A stretch of DNA of 41,821 nt, from the NCBI GenBank assembly GCA_946998205.1, contig CAMPYJ010000022.1, positions 1 to 41,821 on the forward strand. The letters are read 5' to 3'. Each line of letters starts with the position of its first letter. The stretch's first letter is position 1. Below are positions 25,655-35,604 of the stretch, piece by piece. Position numbers and translations under genes: made by a program. Origin of the DNA: an uncultured Prevotella sp. GTDB lineage: Bacteria; Bacteroidota; Bacteroidia; Bacteroidales; Bacteroidaceae. The notes below the pieces were generated by a model. It had not been told where the DNA came from and made no database searches. It was given only the letters and a program-made list of their open reading frames with translations.

Positions 25655-26683
25655 ATGGCAAAAGAACAAACAAACAATCCCGCAGCCGGCGAGGGAAAGT
25701 TGAAGGCCCTACAAGCTGCGATGGCTAAGATAGAGAAAGACTTTGGTAAAGGTGCCATCATGCGTATGGGCGATGAACAGATAGCCGATGTGGAAGTAAT
25801 TCCCACGGGCAGCATCGCCTTAGACGTGGCATTGGGCGTAGGTGGATATCCACGAGGAAGAATCATAGAGATATTCGGACCAGAGTCATCAGGTAAAACA
25901 ACATTGGCCATCCATGCCATTGCCGAAGCACAAAAAGCAGGCGGCATTGCTGCTTTCATTGATGCCGAACACGCTTTCGACCGTTTTTATGCGGCTAAGT
26001 TAGGCGTGGATGTCGACAATCTGTGGATTTCACAACCCGATAACGGAGAACAAGCGTTAGAAATAGCCGACCAACTCATCCGCTCGTCGGCCATAGACAT
26101 TTTGGTTGTCGACTCTGTGGCTGCACTTACACCCAAGAAAGAAATAGAAGGTGACATGGGCGACAGCAACGTTGGTTTGCAAGCCCGATTGATGAGTCAG
26201 GCTTTGCGAAAGCTAACTTCTACCATCAGCAAAACCAATACCACCTGCATCTTCATCAACCAGCTGCGCGAAAAGATAGGTGTGCTGTTCGGAAGTCCTG
26301 AAACAACGACAGGTGGTAATGCGCTGAAGTTTTACGCTTCGGTACGTCTTGACATCCGCAAGAAAGGAAGCGTGAAGGATGGCGACGAGGTTCTTGGAAA
26401 CCAGGTTCGCGTGAAAGTGGTCAAAAACAAGGTGGCGCCTCCCTTCCGCAGGGCTGAATTTGAAATAACCTTCGGTGAAGGCATCTCAAAGATTGGTGAG
26501 ATTGTTGACCTTGGCGTTGAGTATGACATCATCAAGAAAAGCGGCTCGTGGTATTCGTACCAAGACTCTAAATTGGCACAGGGACGCGACGCGACCAAAA
26601 ACTTACTCAAAGACAATCCTGAACTGTGCGAAGAGTTGGAAGCAAAGATTAAGCAGGCCATCGCTGAAAAGATGGAAAATTAA
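25655..26683 (+). CDS. recA: Recombinase RecA
   Basis: A 342-residue ATP-dependent DNA strand exchange protein for homologous recombination and SOS induction. Walker A is GPESSGKTT (about residue 70), the Walker B strand is DILVVDSVAALTP, the L1/L2 DNA-binding loops lie around EIEGDMGDSNVGLQARLMSQ and FGSPETTTGGNALKFYASVR, and the FINQLREKIG motif is present. Length and C-terminus (KIKQAIAEKMEN) are usual. No SD-like sequence precedes the ATG. No LexA box could be recognised upstream. A hairpin terminator follows. Confidence 0.97.
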   Translation: MAKEQTNNPAAGEGKLKALQAAMAKIEKDFGKGAIMRMGDEQIADVEVIPTGSIALDVALGVGGYPRGRIIEIFGPESSGKTTLAIHAIAEAQKAGGIAAFIDAEHAFDRFYAAKLGVDVDNLWISQPDNGEQALEIADQLIRSSAIDILVVDSVAALTPKKEIEGDMGDSNVGLQARLMSQALRKLTSTISKTNTTCIFINQLREKIGVLFGSPETTTGGNALKFYASVRLDIRKKGSVKDGDEVLGNQVRVKVVKNKVAPPFRRAEFEITFGEGISKIGEIVDLGVEYDIIKKSGSWYSYQDSKLAQGRDATKNLLKDNPELCEELEAKIKQAIAEKMEN

Positions 26684-26690
26684 CGGGAAG

Positions 26691-26725
26691 GAGGGTGTAT
26701 CCACATCATGAACCCCCTCTTTTTT
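26691..26725 (+). terminator. recA terminator
   Basis: GAGGG (26691-26695) with CCCTC (26715-26719) followed by TTTTTT. It starts 7 bases after the recA stop. Confidence 0.65.
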
Positions 26726-26770
26726 GATTCATCTGCCTGTCATGTAACCATGCGCAACAGCCAGAACGAC

Positions 26771-26813
26771 AAAACCCTATCAACTCGCAACGATGCGATT
26801 GACAGGGTTTTTC
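26771..26813. terminator. Bidirectional terminator hairpin between convergent genes
   Basis: AAAACCCTATCAACTCGCA (26771-26789) pairs with TGCGATTGACAGGGTTTTT (26794-26812) except for two mismatches, flanked by A on the left and T on the right. It can stop transcripts from both recA and the convergent gene at 26885. Confidence 0.75.
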
Positions 26814-26884
26814 TTTGTTTCCAGCCCCACTCACCATTCCTTTGGAGACGACAAGAAGGCGCCGTCCATCATGCCTGCCTGCTG

Positions 26885-28363
26885 TTAATCTGATGGAATT
26901 GAACGCATTCTGGCAAATATTTTGCGAATGTCCATTTCTTGTTGTATACCACTGTGCATGGGAAGCTGCCCTGTCAGCTGCTTTTCTACCTCACAGAAAT
27001 GCCCGGCAATGCCCTCATCCACCAACCCGGTATCATACAGGTTCTTCAATTCCGGCAACAACTCCTTGACTTGTAAGTCCATCACATAAGAAGACATCAG
27101 TCCGACCAGCGTAGGAATGAAGGTGGTATTCTCGGCTAAATGCTCTGCGGCAAACGCAAGAAGCTCTTTGAATAAGCCTACTATTTCGTCCCGCCTGTCA
27201 GGCTGCAGAACACCAATGCTTGCCAAAGCTGTTATTGCTTGGCACTTGGCGTATGTATACAGTCCCGCTTCCTTGCAATAATCCAGCAGTTTGTCGGTTC
27301 GATGTTGCCCAAGTTTATACAGCGTAGGAATCAAGATATCGGGACCAAAATCACCGAAATGATACTCGTAGAACGCGGGCGACTGCCTCATCACCTCCAA
27401 TACCAAATCCAAACTACTGTCACTGTTCCCTACTTCTCCCAGTAACAGAACGCACGAGCTGACAATGCCGATAAACTCTTCATCATCGCCATCAGTCAAA
27501 TCTTCATCGCAGGTCAGCCCCAGGTTGAACGCCAAAATTTGCTCTAAGTCTTGCCGTGCCTCCTCCCTGGGCAGTGCCAGAATACGGTCGGTCAGCTCGT
27601 CTTCCAGTCCAAAGGCATTCTCCTTTTTACTCAGTTCCTGCAACAGCCATTCATGCTTGATGGTACAGGTCGATGGATAAGGCGGGTGCTTGTAGGTATA
27701 AGGCATGTCCACGAGCGCATCTATCCCGCCGCGCGGCATGTCCCAGCCATCATCCTCCATATCGTCAAAATCATCTTCGTCGTCCTCATCGAAGTCATCC
27801 CATTCGTTGCCTATCATGAAGCCGAAATCGTCGCCCAGCGTCTTCCGCAGCGTGGGGAGATACTTGCTTGCCTCCAGCTCACTGTGTACAAACAGAAAGT
27901 GCTGGCCGTCTTTGCCAAATTCATATTCTATCAGCGGCACGTCATCAGTGTCTTCCTCTAATATATACTTTGTCAGAGCAAAGCTCTTGTCGGGCTTTAT
28001 GCCACCTTCCTCTGCGAACTCAATGGCGCCATATATCATGTTGTGAGCCTCCTCGTAGCTGCATTCCTCAACACCCGCGCGGATCAGCGGCTCCATGAAG
28101 CAGGAAAACTCATACGGGGTCATCCGCAGGTAGTAGAACGAGTCTTTCACACCCAGGCAAAAGGTATCCACAAAAAAACACCCCATACTGACATTGCCAC
28201 CCGTATGTCTACGGGTAACCACGACATGCCCCAATCCCGTTTCCAGAATGGATGGTAAAATATAGCATGTCCCTATTTCAACAGACCGCATACGCTGTTT
28301 CAGATAATCGGCATCAGACAAGAACTGTTGTCCGCCCTGCTTTTTATGTTTCTTCTTTGCCAT
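26885..28363 (-). CDS. DUF1186-like protein with acidic linker
   Basis: A 492-residue soluble protein. The N-terminus is very basic (MAKKKHKKQGGQQF). Residues about 30-190 form a domain with IGTCYILPSILETGLGHVVV and FFVDTFCLGVKDSFYYL. An extremely acidic stretch (about 190-215, mostly D and E) joins it to a helical-repeat C-terminal half (AFYEYHFGDFGPDILIPTLY, LLDYCKEAGLYTYAKCQAIT) of the DUF1186 type. I start at the ATG at 28363 because a -7 box TATCTTTG lies at 28389-28396 on this strand and would put the transcription start next to the alternative ATG at 28384. No catalytic motif is seen, so function is unknown. Confidence 0.8.
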   Translation of the reverse strand: MAKKKHKKQGGQQFLSDADYLKQRMRSVEIGTCYILPSILETGLGHVVVTRRHTGGNVSMGCFFVDTFCLGVKDSFYYLRMTPYEFSCFMEPLIRAGVEECSYEEAHNMIYGAIEFAEEGGIKPDKSFALTKYILEEDTDDVPLIEYEFGKDGQHFLFVHSELEASKYLPTLRKTLGDDFGFMIGNEWDDFDEDDEDDFDDMEDDGWDMPRGGIDALVDMPYTYKHPPYPSTCTIKHEWLLQELSKKENAFGLEDELTDRILALPREEARQDLEQILAFNLGLTCDEDLTDGDDEEFIGIVSSCVLLLGEVGNSDSSLDLVLEVMRQSPAFYEYHFGDFGPDILIPTLYKLGQHRTDKLLDYCKEAGLYTYAKCQAITALASIGVLQPDRRDEIVGLFKELLAFAAEHLAENTTFIPTLVGLMSSYVMDLQVKELLPELKNLYDTGLVDEGIAGHFCEVEKQLTGQLPMHSGIQQEMDIRKIFARMRSIPSD

Positions 28364-28729
28364 CAGGTTGTTTCTATTATTCATTTCCAAAGATACAGAG
28401 TTTTTTCAAACAACAAAAGCATTACTGTCAATTTTTCACACGTCCTCCGATAATAAACATCCTCCTTTACCCAAGGTGGTTGAACGAAAATCACCGCCAC
28501 ATCCCCATCCCATCAATGTAATGCGTCTGACAATATTCGTTCGGTTTTTTCTGAATTTTCACCCCCAAAAATGGCTCATAAAAACTTTCAAAATAGAAAA
28601 AAAACGATAGGAAAACAGGAGGCAAACATGACCATTTTTTCTTTTGAAAAATCACTTTTTGCCGCAATAGCTATGGGATAATGCTCACAAAAGCATCCTC
28701 TTGCGGTGCAACCAACAAGCAATTACCTG

Positions 28730-28770
28730 CCAAAAGCATGCATCTTTCGTGCTTAAAACCATGCTTTTGG
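28730..28770. repeat. Perfect 11-bp inverted repeat
   Basis: CCAAAAGCATG (28730-28740) and CATGCTTTTGG (28760-28770), 19-base loop. A related AAAAGCAT occurs at 28689-28696. It is not followed by a T-tract and is far from both genes. Confidence 0.6.
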
Positions 28771-28988
28771 CCAATCAACACTTGCACATGGAGGCATAAT
28801 GACAGAAAGAAAACTGTAACACACTGGTTCATAGTTAGATAGAAAAATCGCTCATATTTGGCGTATTTGCAATCCAAAGTAGAGTTGGTTGTAAATACGC
28901 GAAAGAGAAAGGGCATCGCTGTCAACAAAATTCACAGTCACCTATCCGCACGACCGCGAGCTTGCCAACGACTCATCCATCCGGCGTT

Positions 28989-29018
28989 TTGTTTTTTCCG
29001 GATAAGTGTTTACCTTTG
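28989..29018 (+). promoter_or_regulatory. Promoter of the gene at 29119
   Basis: TTG (28989-28991), 19-base spacer, TACCTTTG (29011-29018), about 100 bp before the start codon. Confidence 0.65.
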
Positions 29019-29118
29019 CAGGCAGCATAATAGTGGACATGAAACGAACGGCCATACCAGACATATCGTCTCCGAAACAAAACATTCCACATTCCATACA
29101 ACCTCAACGAATAAAAAC

Positions 29119-29670
29119 ATGATGCACCCAAGCGACAAATCACAAACACCGGAAGCCATTTTCAGGCATGACCTATACACCTATCTGCGCACGCTGGACA
29201 AGGTAGACGAACACCTGCCGGATGCCCCCGACATCGAAGGAAAATGGCATGACATAGCCAACGCCTACATGCCCGACGCCGTACGAGAGTTTAATCAATA
29301 TCCTACCGTTGTTTTCGGTTGGATGATGTATGTGGGCATGGCCGTGGCCAAATACTGGGACGAGGATTGGGAACTATATAATAAGGTGGAAAACCTGTAC
29401 ACCTACCTGCGCGACCGAATTGATTTTGACCACATGGATGACTACATACGCGGGAAAGTTCTGCTTCTGAACGGCGAACAAGCCCGGCAATTGCAAGAAA
29501 CGGTCGGCGAATGTGCCGCCCGAACCAACAACCTGCTGCACCATCTGGCCATCACGCCGGGATCGGAAGATGCCTACCGGGCCGTGATCGCGGCGCTGCA
29601 CCAGCTATACCTGATGGGCGCCGCCATGCAGCTCAAGCTCATGGGCTATCACATGACGAAAGTGGGATGA
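29119..29670 (+). CDS. Uncharacterised helical protein
   Basis: A 183-residue protein without signal peptide that I cannot assign to a family. It is predicted to be nearly all helical, with aromatic-rich segments FGWMMYVGMAVAKYWDEDWE (about 60-80) and a C-terminal pair of helices AYRAVIAALHQLYLMGAAMQ. The start is the first ATG of MMHPSDKSQTPEA, about 100 bp behind a good promoter. The frame is open further upstream but without coding character. It stands alone between the DUF1186-like gene and dnaK. Confidence 0.75.
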   Translation: MMHPSDKSQTPEAIFRHDLYTYLRTLDKVDEHLPDAPDIEGKWHDIANAYMPDAVREFNQYPTVVFGWMMYVGMAVAKYWDEDWELYNKVENLYTYLRDRIDFDHMDDYIRGKVLLLNGEQARQLQETVGECAARTNNLLHHLAITPGSEDAYRAVIAALHQLYLMGAAMQLKLMGYHMTKVG

Positions 29671-29737
29671 AGGCTGATTGCCATTCCGCCCCGACAGCCC
29701 TTTCCCAGCATGACAGCGCCAACGGCATGATGACAGA

Positions 29738-29793
29738 TTGGCATGTTTTTTGTCAGCCTAAGCCAACATGTTGTATTTTGGCATGACATTTGT
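29738..29793 (+). promoter_or_regulatory. Two sigma-54-like motifs upstream of dnaK
   Basis: TTGGCATG-N4-TTGT occurs twice, at 29738-29753 and 29778-29793, 40 bp apart. Both match the sigma-54 -24/-12 pattern (TTGGCACG-N4-TTGC) closely. The first is flanked by TGACA (29731-29735) and TGTCA (29751-29755). No TAnnTTTG promoter is evident in front of dnaK, and no CIRCE element. Direct repeats of AACTCGTAAACT type fill 29840-29877. Confidence 0.45.
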
Positions 29794-29890
29794 TTTTACA
29801 TGAGCGTATCGAAATCAGCAGCATTACTTGTGAACTATCAACTAGTAAACTCGTAAACTCATTAACTCGTAAACTAAAAAACAACATATT

Positions 29891-31822
<1,932 letters not shown>

Positions 31823-31849
31823 TGCCGAAAGGTAAACACATAATAAACA

Positions 31850-32270
31850 ATCGAGTAGGAGGTAAACACTAATCATAGGTGTTTATCTCCTACTTTCGTG
31901 TTCACCGACCTCTCACACCACCGTACATGCGGTCCAGCATACGGCGATTCCTATTTTAGGTGCCATTCGAGATACGACTCCATTAAAGCGGTATACCCTG
32001 CTGAGCGTAGTTTATTGTTATCTATCGCCCTTGTTAATATAGGACTATCAGCTATTCGCCAATAACCCTTGCGAGTATTACCCCATTCGTATGCTTGGTA
32101 TTGATTGATACCATATCTGATGAGGTTTGCTGCTTTTGTCCTGACTTTCTTCCAAGCCTTCCATATACACATGCGTATTCTACGCCTTAACCATTCATCT
32201 GTGTCAAGCAAGAGACGTTTCATATTGGCAAGATGATAATAACTCACCCATTTCGGTCTAATGACCGATT
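31850..32270 (-). mobile_element. 3' remnant of a group II intron
   Basis: The minus strand encodes the C-terminal maturase/endonuclease part of a group II intron reverse transcriptase (31951-32260). It is followed by a domain V-like segment at about 31910-31945 (CCGTATGC...GCATGTACGG) and GGTGTGAGAGGTCGG, then a long stem at 31854-31894 ending in CTCCTACTCGAT, which fits domain VI and an intron 3' end at about 31850. The reverse transcriptase core and the 5' intron domains are absent. The element cannot splice or move alone. The domain V/VI assignment is from memory of related introns. Confidence 0.7.
31951..32247 (-). pseudogene. Group II intron maturase C-terminal fragment
   Basis: A fragment of about 98 residues starting within WVSYYHLANMKRLLLDTDEW and continuing LRRRIRMCIWKAWKKVRTKA and WGNTRKGYWRIADSPILTRA, the maturase X-domain end of LtrA-like proteins. 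The same frame is open back to the TAA that ends the sulfatase gene (32305-32307). The upstream codons GGESLKFKPKS are not family-like, so the junction lies near 32265-32300. No start codon is native and it is not expected to be functional. Confidence 0.8.
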
Positions 32271-32304
32271 TGGGCTTAAACTTTAGGCTTTCACCTCCAG
32301 TTCT

Positions 32305-33858
32305 TTATTTCTTCGTCTTTGCACGCTCATCCCGCAGAATATTCTGCATAGAGTACACTATCTGTGGCTTTTCGTTGGCAAGGTTGTTGCTTTCCCACTC
32401 GCTTGCAGAAATATCAAAAAGCTGTGGCATAGGATTATTGCCCGTCTCTATCTTCGGGCCCCATTGTATCATCTTCGGACCATTGCTCGGCTCAATGTAT
32501 TTCCACTGCTTAGTACGAACAGAGAGCACATGATTAGAGGCAAGTTCAAGAACATACTTGCGGTTTTTAGTATCCCTGCCAAGCAATGTTGAGATGCAAT
32601 CTTCACTGTCGGGAGCCGTACCTTGTGGCATACGCGCACCAAGCATAACTGCAAACGAACGAATGTAGTCAATCTGCGAAACAAGAGCATCTGATGTCTG
32701 ACCAGCCTTTACCTTAGCAGGCCATCTTACAATAGCCGGCACACATGTACCACCCTCAAATGCACTATACTTATTGCCACGCCATGGGCCAGAAGGCTTA
32801 TGGCCATTAAGTAATTCCTCTGACTGATCCTGATAGCCATCGTCCACAACGGGGCCATTATCACTTGTAAGAAGAATAATAGTGTTGTCAGCAATACCAA
32901 GCTTATCAAGAGTCTCCATAATCTGACCTACCGACCAGTCGAACTGTACGATAGCATCGCCACGCACACCCATGCTGCTCTTTCCACGGAAACGCTGATG
33001 TGGGAAACGAGGCACATGTACGTCGTTTGTAGCAAAGTACATGAAGAACGGCTTGTTCTTGTTAGCCTTGATAAAGTCGATAGCATGCGATGTAATAGAG
33101 TCGGCAATGTTCTCGTCCTTCCACAAAGCCTTGCCGCCTCCCTTCATATAACCAATGCGACCTATACCATTCACGATAGACATGTTGTGTCCATGGCTTG
33201 ACTTCATATTATAACAAAGTTCAGGATTCTGCTTACCCGTAGGCTCACCAGGGAAGTTTTGCTTGTAGCTCACCTCAATAGGAGCGTTCTCATCCCAATT
33301 GGCTACACTACCATTCTCGATAAACACGCAAGGCACACGGTCGGCAGTTGCAGCCATTATATAGTGATAGTCGAAACCTATGTCGGCAGGACCTGTAGGC
33401 AGAGGAGCGTTCCAATCCTGCGTACCAGCCTTGTCACCAAGACCAAGATGCCACTTGCCTATAGCACAAGTACGGTAACCTTGACTACGAAACAAATCAG
33501 CCATAGTGTAATCCTCCGGACGAATTATCATGCCTGCATTACCTGCTGCCACATCTGTGCCAGGACGACGCCAAGCGTATTCACCCGTAAGAATAGAGTA
33601 GCGAGATGGAGTACTTGTAGCAGCAATAGCATGGGTATCAGTAAAACGTATACCCTGCTTGGCCAAACGATCAACGTTTGGAGTCTCAACATTCTTAGCT
33701 CCATAACATCCAAGGTCGCCGTAGCCAAGGTCGTCAGCAAGGATAATGATAACGTTAGGACGATTGGGGGCAGTATTAGGCTTTGCTTTCTTCGCAGCAT
33801 GTGCGATCTGAGTGGCCAATGGTGCAAGAAGCGATAATGCCAAATATGATTTATTCAT
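32305..33858 (-). CDS. Ser-type S1-family sulfatase
   Basis: A 517-residue exported sulfatase. The signal peptide is residues 1-21 (LALSLLAPLATQIAHA). Metal-binding Asp residues lie in NVIIILADDLGYGDLG (42-43). The maturation motif is S-T-P-S-R (82-86), where Ser82 takes the place of the more common Cys. It must be oxidised to formylglycine by an anaerobic sulfatase-maturating enzyme, which is not in the window. Further family blocks are CAIGKWHLG, NDVHVP and ILLTSDNGPV. It follows susD by 87 bp and is probably part of the same locus, removing sulfate from a host or algal glycan. Specificity cannot be read here. Confidence 0.93.
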   Translation of the reverse strand: MNKSYLALSLLAPLATQIAHAAKKAKPNTAPNRPNVIIILADDLGYGDLGCYGAKNVETPNVDRLAKQGIRFTDTHAIAATSTPSRYSILTGEYAWRRPGTDVAAGNAGMIIRPEDYTMADLFRSQGYRTCAIGKWHLGLGDKAGTQDWNAPLPTGPADIGFDYHYIMAATADRVPCVFIENGSVANWDENAPIEVSYKQNFPGEPTGKQNPELCYNMKSSHGHNMSIVNGIGRIGYMKGGGKALWKDENIADSITSHAIDFIKANKNKPFFMYFATNDVHVPRFPHQRFRGKSSMGVRGDAIVQFDWSVGQIMETLDKLGIADNTIILLTSDNGPVVDDGYQDQSEELLNGHKPSGPWRGNKYSAFEGGTCVPAIVRWPAKVKAGQTSDALVSQIDYIRSFAVMLGARMPQGTAPDSEDCISTLLGRDTKNRKYVLELASNHVLSVRTKQWKYIEPSNGPKMIQWGPKIETGNNPMPQLFDISASEWESNNLANEKPQIVYSMQNILRDERAKTKK

Positions 33859-33945
33859 GCTTATTATATATTTAGTAAATGTTATAAACAGACAAGAGGC
33901 TGTGCCTTTATGACATAAAGCCTCCAGCCTTATTTGTATTCAGTT

Positions 33946-35598
33946 TTAATTATCTCTCAAGTTCGGGTTGATATTCTGCTCAAACAGTGGAACTGGCCAT
34001 GTATAATCTTGCGGAGCACGGAAGTTACGCTTGCCTACATACCAACGACACTTACCTGTTGGATCAATCTCCATAGAACTTGAATATTTTACAGCATTAG
34101 GATAAGGAGCACCCCAAATCTTGCCCACAAGCACCTTGTCGGCAATCTGCCAACGGAAGATATCCCAAAGACGTACACCCTCGTAAGCCAATTCAACGCG
34201 ACGCTCGTGGCGTACAATTTCGCGCAGCTTATCGGGATTGGTCTCGGTAATAGCAGGCATGTGTACATCGGCACGACCACGTACCTTATTGATAGTGAGG
34301 TCGAGCAAAGTCTGGTCGATAGTCTGGTTGCTCTCTATCATCGATTCAAGGTAGCTAAGCAGCACTTCAGCATAGCGGATGATAGGAGTAACAGCCGAGT
34401 AGCTTGTGAGGTCAGCGATAGGATCTTCTGTGTAGTACTTGCGCCACATAAAGCCAGTACGCGAAGCCTCTGACGAGTAGTCGAGACGCTCCTTCTTTCC
34501 TGGCTCGTAGTCAGGACTCATACGATACTCAGTTCCGCGGAATGTAGCACCATTATAATATATGGTGTAGTCGAGACGTGGGTCGCGGTTCTTGCCCAAG
34601 TTGTTTGAATCGTATCTTGGGTCGTCGTAGCTGAAAGGTGTACCATCGTTAAACTCATAAGCCTCAAACAATCCTGCCGATGGATTAGACAGGCTCCATC
34701 CACCATCCTTAGCCGGCAAACCATGCTGTGGCAAACCGCAGCCAAAGTAGCCCTCAAGATAGCTTATGTAGAAGATGTTTTCCTTATTGCCAACACCCGA
34801 AGCTGGTAGGAAGAGGCTAGAGTAGCTTGCCTCGATGTCGTTGTCGCCAAGATTGATAATCTCCTTGTAAGCAGCTGCTGCCTCGCTCCACTTCTTGTCA
34901 AACATATATGTACGTCCGAGGAAAGCCAATGCAGCCTGCTTGCAGGCACGACCAGTTTCAGATGAACCTATCTCCTTGAAACGTGGCAGGTCATCGGCAG
35001 CCTCTCTAAACTCCCTTTCGCACCAAGCCAAGATGTTGGCTTGCGTTTCCTTCTTCACATTATTGGCCTCTTCACCGGTGAGTACAGAAGTTACGAGAGG
35101 TACATCATGGAAGTAAGAAGCAAGGTAGTGATACTGTGTTGCTCTGAGGAAGCGAGCCTCTGCAATCATACGCTTGCGCTGAGTAAATTCTTGTCCACCC
35201 TCAATGCCTTCGAGGAATCGGTTGCACTTTCCAATACGTGCGTATGCCGACGACCAATATCTGGCTATAAAGGCATTGTTATTAAGCAGCTGTCCGCTTG
35301 TTATTTTAAAGTAAGGGTTGTTTTCGCCACGACGGTCGAACGCATTGTCTGTAAGGTGCTCGGTAAAGAGCAATCCGTGATACGACCAAAAGTCGCTTGG
35401 TTGATACTCAACACCATTTGTTATACTTCCACGATATAGTGGAGTAAGAGCCAACTTGGCTTCGTTTTCAACGTCAGAACCACTCCAGTAGTTGTTGTCT
35501 GACAAGTCGGTGAGTGGAGAACGCTCCAGGTCACAAGAGTTTAGGCATAGTGCCAACGATGCCAATACGATGCCTATATATAATAATTTGGTTTTCAT
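33946..35598 (-). CDS. SusD-family surface glycan-binding lipoprotein
   Basis: A 550-residue lipoprotein with signal ASLALCLNSC (lipobox Cys about residue 22) followed by DLERSPLTDLSDNNYWSG, the typical start of mature SusD. TPR-like helical segments (ARFLRATQYHYLASYFHDVP, RACKQAALAFLGRTYMFDKK) and the C-terminal RagB/SusD block (EIVRHERRVELAYEGVRLWDI) are present. It caps the SusC channel at the outer membrane and captures oligosaccharide. It is placed 6 bp behind susC, as is usual for the pair. Confidence 0.95.
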   Translation of the reverse strand: MKTKLLYIGIVLASLALCLNSCDLERSPLTDLSDNNYWSGSDVENEAKLALTPLYRGSITNGVEYQPSDFWSYHGLLFTEHLTDNAFDRRGENNPYFKITSGQLLNNNAFIARYWSSAYARIGKCNRFLEGIEGGQEFTQRKRMIAEARFLRATQYHYLASYFHDVPLVTSVLTGEEANNVKKETQANILAWCEREFREAADDLPRFKEIGSSETGRACKQAALAFLGRTYMFDKKWSEAAAAYKEIINLGDNDIEASYSSLFLPASGVGNKENIFYISYLEGYFGCGLPQHGLPAKDGGWSLSNPSAGLFEAYEFNDGTPFSYDDPRYDSNNLGKNRDPRLDYTIYYNGATFRGTEYRMSPDYEPGKKERLDYSSEASRTGFMWRKYYTEDPIADLTSYSAVTPIIRYAEVLLSYLESMIESNQTIDQTLLDLTINKVRGRADVHMPAITETNPDKLREIVRHERRVELAYEGVRLWDIFRWQIADKVLVGKIWGAPYPNAVKYSSSMEIDPTGKCRWYVGKRNFRAPQDYTWPVPLFEQNINPNLRDN

Positions 35599-35604
35599 AA
35601 TGTG

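Larger units (their letters stand above)
28397..29118. other. Long intergenic region with hairpin and promoter
   Basis: About 720 bp without a convincing gene. It holds the promoter of the minus-strand gene at its left edge, a perfect 11-bp inverted repeat at 28730-28770, A/T-rich runs around 28560-28660, and the promoter of the plus-strand gene at 28989-29018. A minus-strand frame at 28671-28928 is a by-product of the repeat. Confidence 0.6.

Noticed and set aside
28671..28928. 85-codon minus-strand frame
   Set aside because: It arises from the AAAAGCATG repeat region, has no promoter or family pattern, and its composition is repeat-like.
31854..31897. Native rho-independent terminator of dnaK
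   Set aside because: The stem is better explained as domain VI of the group II intron fragment on the minus strand, though it may still stop transcription.
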